A stretch of DNA of 64,000 bases from Halobacillus ihumii (GTDB lineage Bacteria; Bacillota; Bacilli; Bacillales; Halobacillaceae), in assembly GCF_902726645.1 (NCBI RefSeq), contig NZ_CACVAO010000001.1, positions 2,650,764-2,714,763 on the forward strand. The letters are read 5' to 3'. The notes under the pieces are model-generated. The model was not told where the DNA came from and made no database searches. It was given only the letters and a program-made list of their open reading frames with translations. The position numbers and the translations under genes were made by a program. How positions within the stretch are numbered: position 1 is the first letter of the stretch; each line of letters begins with the position of its first letter. Positions 18,152 through 27,402 of the stretch are shown here, in pieces.

Positions 18152-20104
18152 ATGCCATATCTTGGGGTGGATTATTATCCGGAACACTGGCCAAAGGGCA
18201 TGATGAAAGAAGATATCCAAGGAATCAAAGAGATGGGAGCCAATATCGTACGCATCGGGGAGTTTGCCTGGCACCTGATGGAAAATAAAGAAGAAGAATT
18301 TGATTTTTCCTATTTTGATACGGTGATTGAAGCATTGAAAGAGAATGGACTGGATGTGATGTTCGGGACTCCTACCGCAACCTTTCCTGCCTGGCTAGCG
18401 GATCAGTATCCTTCCATCTTAGCTGAAGACGAATATGGTCACAAGCGGGTGTTTGGCGGCCGCCGACAATATTGCTTTAATTCGGAGGTTTACAGGAAAC
18501 ATAGCGCCCGTATTACGAAGGAATTAGTGCAACACTATCAACATGAACGCGCGATTGTAGTATGGCAAGTCGATAATGAGTTCGGCCATGAAGGAAGCGA
18601 CCAATGCTACTGTGATCAATGTCATGCTAAGTTTCATGAATTCCTGGCTGAGAAATACCACGATATTGACAGCTTAAATGAACGCTGGGGGACGATATTC
18701 TGGGGGCAGACTTACAATTGTTTTGCTGAAATTCCCGTTCCAAAGCCAACCATTACGACTCATAATCCAGGGTTGAAATTGGATTGGGCCAGGTTCCGAT
18801 CCGTTTCGCTTAATCGCTTCGCCCATGATATGACCAATATTGTTAAACAAAATAAAGGAACACACCAACAGGTGACCACGAACGTTGCAGGGGGATTTTT
18901 TAACAAATGGTTTGATCATGAGGAAAATCTGCGCCCCATGGACTTTGTTTCCTATGACAATTATCCAGTGTGGGGCGGACTCGAGGAGCCGATTCCCCCG
19001 GCTGAGATTGCGATGACGCTTGATTTCAATCGCGGCTTACTAGATCAAAACTTTTGGATCGTGGAGGGACTAATGGGAGCTCAGGGACATGATGTGATTG
19101 GTTATCTGCCGCGTCCGAATCAAGCTAAAATGTGGTCGTATCAGGCCTTTGCCCATGGCTGCCAACATATGCTTTATTTCCGGTGGCGAGGCATGACAAG
19201 GGGAGCGGAGCAATTTTGTTATGGAGTGGTTGATCAGGATAATCATTACGGCAGGAAGTACCAAGAAGTCCAATCGTTATTCCGTGAGATTTCTTCGTAT
19301 GGTGATGTCCTGAACTCACCAATCAAGCCCGAGATTGCGGTTATTTATGATTACGATAATATTTGGTCGTGGCGTTCGCAGATTCAGAGTAAAGATTTCG
19401 ATTTTAAAGAAGAACTCATGCGCCTGTATCGGCCGTTCTATGCTCTGAATACCCATATCGATGTGATTCCTAGTGATAGAGACCTTTCCACTTATAAGGT
19501 CGTCCTTGTACCCGCCATGCAAATCATCGATCAAAGGTTAGCAGATCAGTTAGCTGCTTTTGCGAAAAAAGGTGGGACGGTTGTCTTTACCTTTCGATCA
19601 GGTTTAAAGAATAAAGATAACGCGATTCATTTTAAAGAGCCGCTCCCAGGACTGGTTCGTTCCTTAACCGGAATCAGGGTTGAAGAAGTTGAATCCCTAA
19701 CAAAAGAAAGAACGGCGCCAGTCGAAGGGAGAGGCGACTATCAGGGGAAAACTTCGCAAGTAGCGATTTGGAGAGATCTAATGGTGGCGGAAACGGCAGA
19801 AATTCTCTTTCACTATCAGGATGAGCTCTATGGGCAATACGCCGCGGTAACCCGAAATTTATATGGAAAAGGTAAAGTTTACTACATCGGCGGTGGGCTT
19901 GAAGAACAGGCAATGGATGCTATTTGCAAGGAGATTGTGGCCATTAATGGTATTTCTTTTGTGGAATCTGATGACGATTTGGAAGTTTATTGGCGCCATA
20001 CTGAGGAAGATTCGTTTTATTTTGTTATGAATCATAGTGAACAGAGGAAATATTTTAAAGAGGTTTGTCTTGAGCCTTTTGAGAGTCGGATTATTAGGCA
20101 GTGA
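18152..20104 (+). CDS. Beta-galactosidase, glycoside hydrolase family 42
   Basis: A 650-residue GH42 enzyme that splits beta-galactosides (lactose or galacto-oligosaccharides). The N-terminus LGVDYYPEHWP is typical. The acid/base glutamate is Glu143 in QVDNEFGHE and the nucleophile is Glu305 in WIVEGLMGAQ. A cysteine cluster CYCDQCHAKF after the acid/base residue matches the zinc site of many GH42 enzymes. There is no signal peptide, so it acts on imported sugar. It starts one base after the epimerase gene and closes the operon. A C-terminal trimerisation and beta-domain complete the usual length. Confidence 0.92.
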   Translation: MPYLGVDYYPEHWPKGMMKEDIQGIKEMGANIVRIGEFAWHLMENKEEEFDFSYFDTVIEALKENGLDVMFGTPTATFPAWLADQYPSILAEDEYGHKRVFGGRRQYCFNSEVYRKHSARITKELVQHYQHERAIVVWQVDNEFGHEGSDQCYCDQCHAKFHEFLAEKYHDIDSLNERWGTIFWGQTYNCFAEIPVPKPTITTHNPGLKLDWARFRSVSLNRFAHDMTNIVKQNKGTHQQVTTNVAGGFFNKWFDHEENLRPMDFVSYDNYPVWGGLEEPIPPAEIAMTLDFNRGLLDQNFWIVEGLMGAQGHDVIGYLPRPNQAKMWSYQAFAHGCQHMLYFRWRGMTRGAEQFCYGVVDQDNHYGRKYQEVQSLFREISSYGDVLNSPIKPEIAVIYDYDNIWSWRSQIQSKDFDFKEELMRLYRPFYALNTHIDVIPSDRDLSTYKVVLVPAMQIIDQRLADQLAAFAKKGGTVVFTFRSGLKNKDNAIHFKEPLPGLVRSLTGIRVEEVESLTKERTAPVEGRGDYQGKTSQVAIWRDLMVAETAEILFHYQDELYGQYAAVTRNLYGKGKVYYIGGGLEEQAMDAICKEIVAINGISFVESDDDLEVYWRHTEEDSFYFVMNHSEQRKYFKEVCLEPFESRIIRQ

Positions 20105-20285
20105 CTGGTCGTTTTTCTTGCAGATCGTTGCGGAGTACCTCCATTGTTGATATTTATTTTGATGCTAAATACCACGGTCATTGGTATCTCTCTGACGCTA
20201 TTGACTTTAAAATGATGTATAAAGCATCTAGAGTGATTTAGGAATGTGAATAGTAGGAGGTCGAAATGGAATCATTATGTATTGA

Positions 20286-20329
20286 AGTCGCAGTTCGTTG
20301 TGCAACACAACGGGCTGCGGCTTTTTTTA
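20286..20329 (+). terminator. Terminator of the galactose operon
   Basis: AGTCGCAG..CGTTGT pairs with ACAACG..CTGCGGCT, with G-U pairs, and runs into seven T. It lies about 180 bases after the beta-galactosidase stop. The following bases to 20875 show no gene that I can support. Confidence 0.7.
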
Positions 20330-20875
20330 TTGGCCATGCGGGGTGTTTTTCAACTCAACCCTACAAGCATATAAATTCCGGTGAAGGAAGTTGGACAGGA
20401 TATGTTCCATCAGCGTGTGACAACGGAGGATGGGATGACGGAACCATGTTTCCTGAAACAGTCCCGTCAATACTTTGCATGCGTTAGGACTGACAGGTTA
20501 TAGGGTATGAAGCACAGGTGGATTTGGCAGAACGAGGGCTGAAGCCATAAGAATAGATATGCCAGAGAAAGGAACCCTGCAAGGCGAGATTTTATATCCT
20601 TAGTTCTCCAATGTGGCATTTACTATAAATCTAGTTTTTGTAATGGAAATAAAAAACCATCACTAATATCAAGCAATGCCTTCTCCCCCATCAGCTAAAG
20701 TAATGGACTTTATATTACATGTTGGAAACACCATTTTATTCCCCTTTCCATACTCTTCGAAACTTCCAGTACAGACAAACTACCTTTATAAGAATCAGGG
20801 GCCAATATACACTTCATATTCATCGCCCTTTCTAGAAATCCTTATATAAACATAAAAAATTCCATCCTCTTTTAT

Positions 20876-21595
20876 TTACAAAACTTTAAGAATTTCATTT
20901 CGGGCTCGCTTTCGATGGGATTGCATAGATTCTTGAGCTGCTTTTCCGTCGTTTGCCCGCATGCAGGCTATTATTGCTCTATGTTCAACGATAGAGCGAA
21001 AAGGCAGTGGACGCTTATTTATTGTAAATAGACGAGCCCGATATAATTGGTCTGCGTGTACTTCTATTACATTCGTTAACCTCTTATTATCGGCGTAATT
21101 TATAATTTTGAAATGGAACAGGTCATCGTGTTTAGCCCATTCAGTCAGGTCATTTTCCTTCAAGGCTCTTTCTTGGTAGTCAATTAGGACTTCAAGATCA
21201 TCTAACTCCAGATCATCAATTTTATCAGTTGCTAAGCTTGCGGCTAAACCTTCTAATACCTCTACCACCTCGTAGGTTTCACGTAGATCATCTGTCTCAA
21301 TTGGTTCAACAATAAAGCCCCTTCGAGGTATGAGCCTTACAACCCCCTCTGTTTGTAAGCGAATCAATGCCTCTCTTACAGGTGTACGACTCATGCCTAG
21401 AACTTCTGCCATTTCCCGTTCAAGAAAAGTTTTCCCTGGCATAAGCTTTAAATCTCTAATTGCTAATCGTAATATTTGGTAGGCACGTTGTGGAAGTTTG
21501 GTATCCTTTACATTATCCACGATATGCATTATTTCTCCCTGAACCTTTTTAATATTCATAGATGTTTCTGAGATCTTATCATTTTGCTCTTTCAT
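20876..21595 (-). CDS. GntR family regulator, FCD (FadR/VanR) subgroup
   Basis: A 239-residue regulator. Residues about 35-100 form the winged helix (LPQRAYQILRLAIRDLKL then LEREMAEVLGMSRTPVREAL), and the C-terminal half is an all-helical FCD ligand domain with the metal-binding histidines expected in HDDLFHFKI and SIVEHRAII. It lies downstream of the dehydrogenase gene on the same strand and next to the dicarboxylate transporter. Two identical TAACGTATACATAA sites in the divergent promoters are good operator candidates, as GTATAC cores are common for this subgroup. The ligand is inferred to be a hydroxy-dicarboxylate such as D-malate or tartrate. Confidence 0.85.
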   Translation of the reverse strand: MKEQNDKISETSMNIKKVQGEIMHIVDNVKDTKLPQRAYQILRLAIRDLKLMPGKTFLEREMAEVLGMSRTPVREALIRLQTEGVVRLIPRRGFIVEPIETDDLRETYEVVEVLEGLAASLATDKIDDLELDDLEVLIDYQERALKENDLTEWAKHDDLFHFKIINYADNKRLTNVIEVHADQLYRARLFTINKRPLPFRSIVEHRAIIACMRANDGKAAQESMQSHRKRARNEILKVL

Positions 21596-21670
21596 CTTTT
21601 CACCACTTCATCGTTTATATCTTCATATTAATTATAAATTTATTACAGTTAATTGGGAAGAGAGTAAGTA

Positions 21671-21698
21671 TAAAAAGAGGGAATATCTCCCTCTTTAT
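21671..21698 (-). terminator. Terminator after the dehydrogenase gene
   Basis: AAAGAGGGA and TCCCTCTTT form a perfect 9-bp stem around a 5-base loop, overlapping the stop codon. On the minus strand the stem is followed by a short T-rich tract. It would limit read-through into the GntR gene. Confidence 0.6.
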
Positions 21699-22789
21699 AC
21701 TTTTGTGTACATCCTTGATAAATGAGATATGATTGAGTCCGTAACTTCTTTCGTTGTATTTTTACCCCCGATATCGGCAGTTACTACTCCATCTTCTGTG
21801 GTTGTTCTAATAGCTTCATTTATCATTTTTGCTTCATCAGCCAGTCCTAAATGGTCTAACATTAGTGCTGCACTCCCAATAGTTCCAATAGGATTAGCTA
21901 TACCTTTTCCAGCAATGTCAGGAGCAGATCCATGAACCGACTCAAACATACTAGGGAAACGACCTTCAGGATTAAGGTTTGCGCTTGATGCTATACCAAG
22001 GCTTCCGGCCAAAGCACTGCCTAAATCGGATAAGATATCAGCAAGTAAGTTAGAGGCTACTACCACTTCTAATTCCTCAGGATGAAGAACAAACTGGGCT
22101 GCCATAGCATCTACTAACCATTGGTCTGTTTCTACCTCGGGATATTCTTTACTTACCCTTTCAAAAACTTCATCCCATAAAACCATCCCGTACTGTTGGG
22201 CATTGCTTTTTGTAACACTAGTCACTTTTTTCCTTTTTCGCTTAAGGGCTAACTGGAATGCATGCCTGATTACTCTTTCGCAACCTTCTTCTGTGAAAAT
22301 AGATGATTGCACGGCAACTTCTTTTCTGTTCCCTCTTCCCGTAAAGTTACGTCCTCCAATACCAGAGTACTCACCTTCTGTATTTTCTCGGACCAGTATC
22401 CAGTTTAAGTCCTCTTTATTGGGATGGTTCAGTTTACTTTGGATCCCGGGGAGAAATTCGACTGGTCTAATATTCGCCCATTGGTCAAACCCCTGACAGA
22501 TTGCTATTCGAAGTCCCCAAAGACTGATGTGATCTGGTACAGTTGGGTAGCCAACTGCCCCAAAGTAAATAGCGTCATGATTTTTTATTTCTTCCAATCC
22601 ATTTTCCGCCATCATTCTTCCATGCTCTAGATAATATTGACAACCCCAAGGGAAGTAATCGCTTTCAAAAGAGAACTTGTTGGATGTAGCTGCTAAATGT
22701 TCAACCACTCTTAGCCCTTCGTTAACTACTTCTTGACCAATGCCATCTCCGGGAATCACTGCTATACGAAAATGTTTTTTATTTTCCAT
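21695..22789 (-). CDS. Tartrate / D-malate dehydrogenase (decarboxylating), isocitrate dehydrogenase family
   Basis: A 364-residue NAD- and Mn-dependent beta-decarboxylating dehydrogenase. The N-terminus reads RIAVIPGDGIGQEVVNEGL, the substrate loop contains SLWGLRIAICQGFDQWANIRPVE-type sequence, LVRENTEGEYSG is the family phosphate-site region, and DILSDLG plus HGSAPDIAGKG are the metal and NAD motifs. The SLWGLR loop in place of the leucine- or isocitrate-specific residues points to the tartrate/D-malate branch (TtuC/DmlA). The frame is open to 22864, but ATG 22789 has a GGAGGAAT site and the family N-terminus. It is divergent from a dicarboxylate carrier. Confidence 0.87.
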   Translation of the reverse strand: MENKKHFRIAVIPGDGIGQEVVNEGLRVVEHLAATSNKFSFESDYFPWGCQYYLEHGRMMAENGLEEIKNHDAIYFGAVGYPTVPDHISLWGLRIAICQGFDQWANIRPVEFLPGIQSKLNHPNKEDLNWILVRENTEGEYSGIGGRNFTGRGNRKEVAVQSSIFTEEGCERVIRHAFQLALKRKRKKVTSVTKSNAQQYGMVLWDEVFERVSKEYPEVETDQWLVDAMAAQFVLHPEELEVVVASNLLADILSDLGSALAGSLGIASSANLNPEGRFPSMFESVHGSAPDIAGKGIANPIGTIGSAALMLDHLGLADEAKMINEAIRTTTEDGVVTADIGGKNTTKEVTDSIISHLSRMYTKV

Positions 22790-22835
22790 GATATTATTCC
22801 TCCTAAAGATTTTTAATTTTGTGTCATTAACACCT

Positions 22836-22864
22836 AATATAAATAACGTATACATAATTTTCAA
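22836..22864 (-). promoter_or_regulatory. Promoter of the dehydrogenase with embedded operator
   Basis: On the minus strand TTGAAA (22859-22864) and TATATT (22836-22841) are exactly 17 bp apart. The spacer contains the 14-mer TAACGTATACATAA (22844-22857), identical to the one in the divergent promoter. Confidence 0.65.
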
Positions 22865-22909
22865 GTTAAATTAGTTATTTGGCTAATAAACTTAAATTAA
22901 CAGAATAAA

Positions 22910-22938
22910 TTGACATTAACGTATACATAAAGTAAGGT
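22910..22938 (+). promoter_or_regulatory. Promoter of the dicarboxylate transporter with embedded operator
   Basis: TTGACA (22910-22915) is followed after 17 bp by TAAGGT (22933-22938), a weak -10. The spacer contains TAACGTATACATAA (22917-22930). The two operator copies start 73 bp apart, close to seven helical turns. Confidence 0.6.
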
Positions 22939-22945
22939 GTATTTA

Positions 22946-22959
22946 TGAAAGCGCTAGCA
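22946..22959 (+). promoter_or_regulatory. Catabolite-responsive element (cre) in the transporter leader
   Basis: TGAAAGCGCTAGCA matches the cre consensus at 13 of 14 positions. It lies just downstream of the promoter, where CcpA would act as a roadblock. Confidence 0.6.
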
Positions 22960-22986
22960 CAAAGATAAAGGAGAGGAAGGGTAAAA

Positions 22987-24618
22987 ATGTTTTTACAGTC
23001 ACTATGGGGACGATTATGGCAATGGGACACTGATATTAGAAAGGATATAAAGAAAACTACAGGACTATTGTTCTCTAAAAGCACAAGTAATGCAGCTGTA
23101 CATGAAGAAGTTGACACTTCCAAACACAAAGTTAATGATAAACCTCCACAACCTGGAAATTATTCCTTGGCTCAAAAAATTGGATTATTTGTCGGTCCTT
23201 TAATGTTTCTTTGTATTTCTTTATTACTTAATCCAGAGGGAATGACTAGAGATGCTGTTATTATGCTTGGCCTCATTGCTTGGATTGCTACTTGGTGGGT
23301 AACAGAAGCTTTGCCTATACCAATGACTTCATTGCTTCCACTTATTTTATTTCCGATCACCGGTGTTATGGAAATAGGGAACGTATCCTCTTCGTATGGA
23401 GATCCACTCATTTTCTTATTTGCTGGTAGTTTTATGATTGCTTTAACAATGGAAAAATGGAATCTTCATAGACGTATTGCCCTTGCTATTATTGCTTTTA
23501 TTGGAAGCAGTCCCAGTATGATTGTTTTAGGATTTATGGTTGCTACAGGATTTTTATCCATGTGGATTTCGAATACGGCTACTACAATGATGATGGTTCC
23601 AATTAGCTTAGCTGTTACTAAACATGTGGCGGAATCATTTGAAAACAATTCAACAATCGATACCTCTCCAGGAAAATTCTCGTTTGGAACTGCGTTAATG
23701 CTGGGAACCGCCTATTCAGCCACTATAGGTGGATTCGGTACTCTCATTGGTGCCCCGGCCAATACAATTTTAGCTGCAACGGTTAATAATTTGTATGGTA
23801 TAGAGATATCATTTGCAAGATGGATGCTTTTTGGCGTGCCAATGGTTATTTTACTTATACCGATTGTCTGGTTTTACCTTGTTAAAATCGCCTACCCGAT
23901 GGATGAAAAAAATATTCCAGGGGGGCGCGGGATTATTAAAAAGGAACTTCGGGAACTTGGGAAGATGAGTTATGAAGAAAAAATTGTACTAACCATCTTT
24001 ACCCTGACAGCAGTTGGTTGGATTACACGAAGTTTGCTGCTTGAAAAAATAATTCCAGGATTAGATGATACCATTATTGCTTTACTGGGTGCTTTCGCCT
24101 TATTTTTAATACCGGCTAAAAATAAAAAAGACACAATTTTAGATTGGAATACTGTTTTAAAACTTCCATGGGGAATATTATGGCTATTTGGAGGAGGACT
24201 AGCTCTTGCTGCTGGAATCATAAGTACCGGTTTGGATAAATGGATCGGAAATCAGCTTGTTAACTTCAGTGACGTCCCATTCTTTATCACGATAGCATTA
24301 ATCGTTGGTGTGATAACCTTACTAACAGAGTTCACCTCTAATACTGCTACATCCACTATGGTTTATCCGATCGTCGCGGCGGGGGCTGCCGCTCTGGGGA
24401 CTGATCCAATTATACTCATGGTAGCTGCATGTATGGGTGCAACATTCGCATTTATGTTCCCTGTTGCCGCCCCACCAAACGCCATTGTATTCGCAACAGG
24501 ATATGTGAAAATGAGCAGAATGGCGCTGACTGGTGTGTGGCTAAACTTATGCGGAATTATCTTTTCCGTCATTATTATTTACTTTTTTGTACCTCTTATC
24601 TTTGGTGGATTGATGTAA
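22987..24618 (+). CDS. Sodium/dicarboxylate symporter, SLC13 (DASS) family
   Basis: A 543-residue membrane carrier with an N-terminal cytoplasmic extension of about 60 residues, then 11 to 13 helices. The two SNT motifs that bind sodium and carboxylate are clear: WISNTATTMMMVP in the first half and FTSNTATSTMVYP in the second. It resembles SdcS/CitT-type carriers, which import succinate, malate, fumarate or tartrate. Divergent pairing with a tartrate/D-malate dehydrogenase and the shared operator suggest the same substrate. A GGAGAGGAAG site precedes the start. Confidence 0.88.
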   Translation: MFLQSLWGRLWQWDTDIRKDIKKTTGLLFSKSTSNAAVHEEVDTSKHKVNDKPPQPGNYSLAQKIGLFVGPLMFLCISLLLNPEGMTRDAVIMLGLIAWIATWWVTEALPIPMTSLLPLILFPITGVMEIGNVSSSYGDPLIFLFAGSFMIALTMEKWNLHRRIALAIIAFIGSSPSMIVLGFMVATGFLSMWISNTATTMMMVPISLAVTKHVAESFENNSTIDTSPGKFSFGTALMLGTAYSATIGGFGTLIGAPANTILAATVNNLYGIEISFARWMLFGVPMVILLIPIVWFYLVKIAYPMDEKNIPGGRGIIKKELRELGKMSYEEKIVLTIFTLTAVGWITRSLLLEKIIPGLDDTIIALLGAFALFLIPAKNKKDTILDWNTVLKLPWGILWLFGGGLALAAGIISTGLDKWIGNQLVNFSDVPFFITIALIVGVITLLTEFTSNTATSTMVYPIVAAGAAALGTDPIILMVAACMGATFAFMFPVAAPPNAIVFATGYVKMSRMALTGVWLNLCGIIFSVIIIYFFVPLIFGGLM

Positions 24619-24967
24619 TAGATACTAAAGTAAATTGATAAAACATTTATTTCTATAGGGGGCTGGAATATGGTGTAGTCGTGAAAGTTTCAGGGCGGTC
24701 TTCAACTAAAGGTGCGCGCGCGACAAGTTCTGTTATCGAGAATATCGGGGTTAACAACTTTTTCAACGGGATTAAATGTACGTGTCATGTCATTCATAAG
24801 CTTGGAGAATATACGACACCACAAAGAAGTTAATACTTATATTTAGTAGTTCCCTTTTAAGTCGATTGAAGCAATAAGGGAATATCTTTTTAACCATATC
24901 TTTAAGAAATATGATCATGAGATACTTTATTCCCTTACAATAAGCTGTGTAAAGCTAAAATGCAGAA

Positions 24968-25068
24968 TATATAGGAGTTTTGAATGTTTAACATCGCCTT
25001 ATCATACTTTTCAAGGAATGGCCGTCGTGATGTAAGCTTTCCTCAAACCCTTTGCTTTAAGGGGATTT
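24968..25068. repeat. Dispersed degenerate repeat, copy B
   Basis: The partner of 3611-3710, with the same block order and spacing within one base. The surrounding gap (24619-25517) also holds a short GC-rich patch near 24680-24835 with an open 50-codon frame lacking a start, perhaps a gene remnant, and an inverted repeat AAGGGAATA...TATTCCCTT (about 24876-24940). No intact gene is present. Confidence 0.45.
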
Positions 25069-25122
25069 GAAACTCTATAAATGAATATTGACTGGATTTC
25101 TATGAAATTCCGAATAAAACCT

Positions 25123-25162
25123 AAAGCCTCCCCAAAGTTCACGTTGAACTTTGGGGAGGCTT
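25123..25162. terminator. Very strong isolated hairpin, bidirectional terminator
   Basis: AAAGCCTCCCCAAAGTTCA pairs perfectly with its complement over 19 bp around a 2- to 3-base loop, followed by TTTCTT on the plus strand. It lies 500 bases from the transporter and 350 from the convergent membrane gene. Confidence 0.7.
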
Positions 25163-25517
25163 TCTTACTTCTCTTCATCTTTGTGGAATACCACCAAACT
25201 TTATAGGTATCTCGGACTTACCCCATATAGTAAATACAATATTTATTTATGCCCTATAAAATAAAACAATTATTCAGGGAACCGATATATTGCTAATATT
25301 AAGATAAATATAGATTTACTTGTGAAAGGCGTTAACAGTAAGGATTGAAAGAGTTAAAGGGGGGGACAGTCAATACTTGTTCTTCAGTATGCAGTTAAAG
25401 TTAACAAAAATAATGCTATTGTTATTAACAAATTTTTAAGAACAACTTGGTTTTTTTAAGTAGATCCATTATGAAATTGATTTAATTAAAAAAATCACTC
25501 GACATCGTTTCACTTTT

Positions 25518-26936
25518 TTATAAGAAAAAGAGAACAAATAGTTGCAGATAAATCTCCACCATGACATAAAAAGTTATGGCGTATTTGTAGTTAAATAGCA
25601 AACTGTTTTTGATTATGCTAAGCCGGTTCACAGAACTTAAAATGATCGATGGTAAAATCAGCGGAGATAACATAATTGAAATCACGCTCCCTGATGTAAT
25701 ACCTAGAACGATGATTTCTGGTGGATAGGGCAGTTCCACCCCTTGTAAAATCCCTGAGACGAGTACGATGACTGTTAATGGACCAAGTCCGATAAACCCT
25801 AAAAGGATCACGACAAAAGGAAGAACCCATAAGAAGTTTAAGAACGGTACAGCGTCTGTCACATAAAAGAGGCCGTCAATAATATATTCGCCATATCCCG
25901 ACTGATTCACCGCATTGATTAAAAATCCAGCTGCCAATAGAATCGAGAACTGTTGGACTTTGTTTGGAATGGTTTTTTCTAAATAAGCTTTTCCATTCTC
26001 CGTAATTGCGCTGCTTCTTCTACGAACGATAAAGTAGACGATTACCCATCCTACGATAACGATGGGGATAATGAGTAATAGCTCCACATCCCAAATCGCG
26101 TTGAGAAGAAATATCGATCCAAATAACGTTACAAATAGACAGCCAAATTCGAGCGCATCGCGATGACCTTTTGTATCCTGTTTCTTATCCTTTGCAATAT
26201 TAGCTAGTTCCTCCTGGATGCCTGCCGTAAGATTAATACCGTAATGACGTTCTTGAAAATACGAGAAGAGAACAGATAACAAAATACCGACGAAGGAGAT
26301 GATAAATCCTTGTAAGATGGATAGAGCCAACGAGGCATCAAGCGCATGAACGGCGAAAATAAAACTGGGAATGCTAACCACCCACATTGTCGTTAAGGAA
26401 AACGCACGAAGTAAGGCTGTTCCTTTATAATTCTCCCACACCTCTCCTTTTTGATTATTTAAAAATTCGTTGATCATTCCATATACCATAGGGATCGATC
26501 CGAATAATAGAAAGTACGAAATAATTTGAGTAATTATCATCATCCCAAAATAAAACTTGCGACTCGTATTGAGCAAGTTTTGAGCGAAGTTAATGACAGA
26601 TTCAATGTATGGCTTCTCTTCTAACACCCAACTTATCGTAGGAACGATAAGTAGGATAGCGATCAGTCCACTCATCACAGCAAATCCAGATATAATCCCT
26701 TCTATGAGAGAAGTACCTGCTGAAACATGAACTATCAAGGCTATCACGAGAAGTAAAAGAGATATGCCTGCCTGTTTCATAGGCAAAAAGAAATACCCGA
26801 GCAGAAAGGCTGCCAAACCGAATAAGGAAAGAGTTGTCGAAAGCACTTCTCCTCCTGTGAAATAAACAATAAAGTGCATGATTACATATAAACTAATAAA
26901 AAAGGTATAGCCTCTTTTTGCCATTTGTACCATCAT
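25518..26936 (-). CDS. Polytopic membrane protein, possible transporter of unknown substrate
   Basis: A 472-residue, very hydrophobic protein with about twelve predicted helices and one large cytoplasmic loop (about residues 228-262) rich in charge (ELANIAKDKKQDTKGHRDALEFG). A basic patch IVRRRSSAIT begins the second half. The two halves look alike in layout, as in ion-transporter-superfamily carriers, but I do not recognise a specific family. Two ATG codons and a GGGGG-rich ribosome site mark the start. It stands alone, with convergent neighbours on the left and a decayed symporter gene divergent on the right. Confidence 0.7.
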   Translation of the reverse strand: MMVQMAKRGYTFFISLYVIMHFIVYFTGGEVLSTTLSLFGLAAFLLGYFFLPMKQAGISLLLLVIALIVHVSAGTSLIEGIISGFAVMSGLIAILLIVPTISWVLEEKPYIESVINFAQNLLNTSRKFYFGMMIITQIISYFLLFGSIPMVYGMINEFLNNQKGEVWENYKGTALLRAFSLTTMWVVSIPSFIFAVHALDASLALSILQGFIISFVGILLSVLFSYFQERHYGINLTAGIQEELANIAKDKKQDTKGHRDALEFGCLFVTLFGSIFLLNAIWDVELLLIIPIVIVGWVIVYFIVRRRSSAITENGKAYLEKTIPNKVQQFSILLAAGFLINAVNQSGYGEYIIDGLFYVTDAVPFLNFLWVLPFVVILLGFIGLGPLTVIVLVSGILQGVELPYPPEIIVLGITSGSVISIMLSPLILPSIILSSVNRLSIIKNSLLFNYKYAITFYVMVEIYLQLFVLFFL

Positions 26937-27065
26937 TGATCCCCCAATCCTGGTTCAAAATGTTAACCTTAAACATCGTATCATAAGGAATATAATAAAG
27001 CTTTCGTGGTAATGCTGAAAATATTTCTTAAGTCGTCTTCATTGATTAAGGAGAGAAGGAACGAA

Positions 27066-27369
27066 ATGGATGAACTATTATATTTAAGCGTTTTCCTCAT
27101 CTATACCATTGCTATTCTTATACTAGGGAAACACGGTTTTGATAGAACAGATAAACTTAAAGGTTATTTTCTAGCAGGGATGAAGAAACAGATCTTTCAT
27201 CTCTTGATCAAGGGGGGGGGGAGAATACTACCAATGACACTTGGAGATGCTTATGGATCAATAAATTCTTATCTTGAAAAGGCAGGATCTTTCCAATTTC
27301 ACCCCTGTTTCAATTTTATAATAATATCGTGACAGGATTCCTCCTTGCTTTCCTTTTAACCACATAGTA
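27066..27369 (+). pseudogene. Remnant of a sodium/solute symporter gene
   Basis: A strong AAGGAGAGAAGG site leads to ATG 27066 and about 40 codons typical of an SSS-family N-terminus: one membrane helix, then DKLKGYFLAG, the usual loop before helix 2. The sequence then runs into a ten-G tract (about 27214-27223) and loses similarity. A hydrophobic stretch FYNNIVTGFLLAFLLTT ending in a stop at 27369 looks like a C-terminal helix. The centre of the gene is missing, so this is read as an internal deletion with further decay. Confidence 0.55.
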
Positions 27370-27402
27370 ATCTTGAGATTCATCGAAGGGAGTGGAGAGA
27401 CC

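Noticed and set aside
20266..20487. 73-codon plus-strand frame after the beta-galactosidase gene
   Set aside because: It begins inside the operon terminator hairpin and its composition shows no protein character.
24680..24835. GC-rich patch with a 50-codon frame
   Set aside because: It has no start codon or ribosome site and I cannot match it to a family; it is mentioned only as possible debris.
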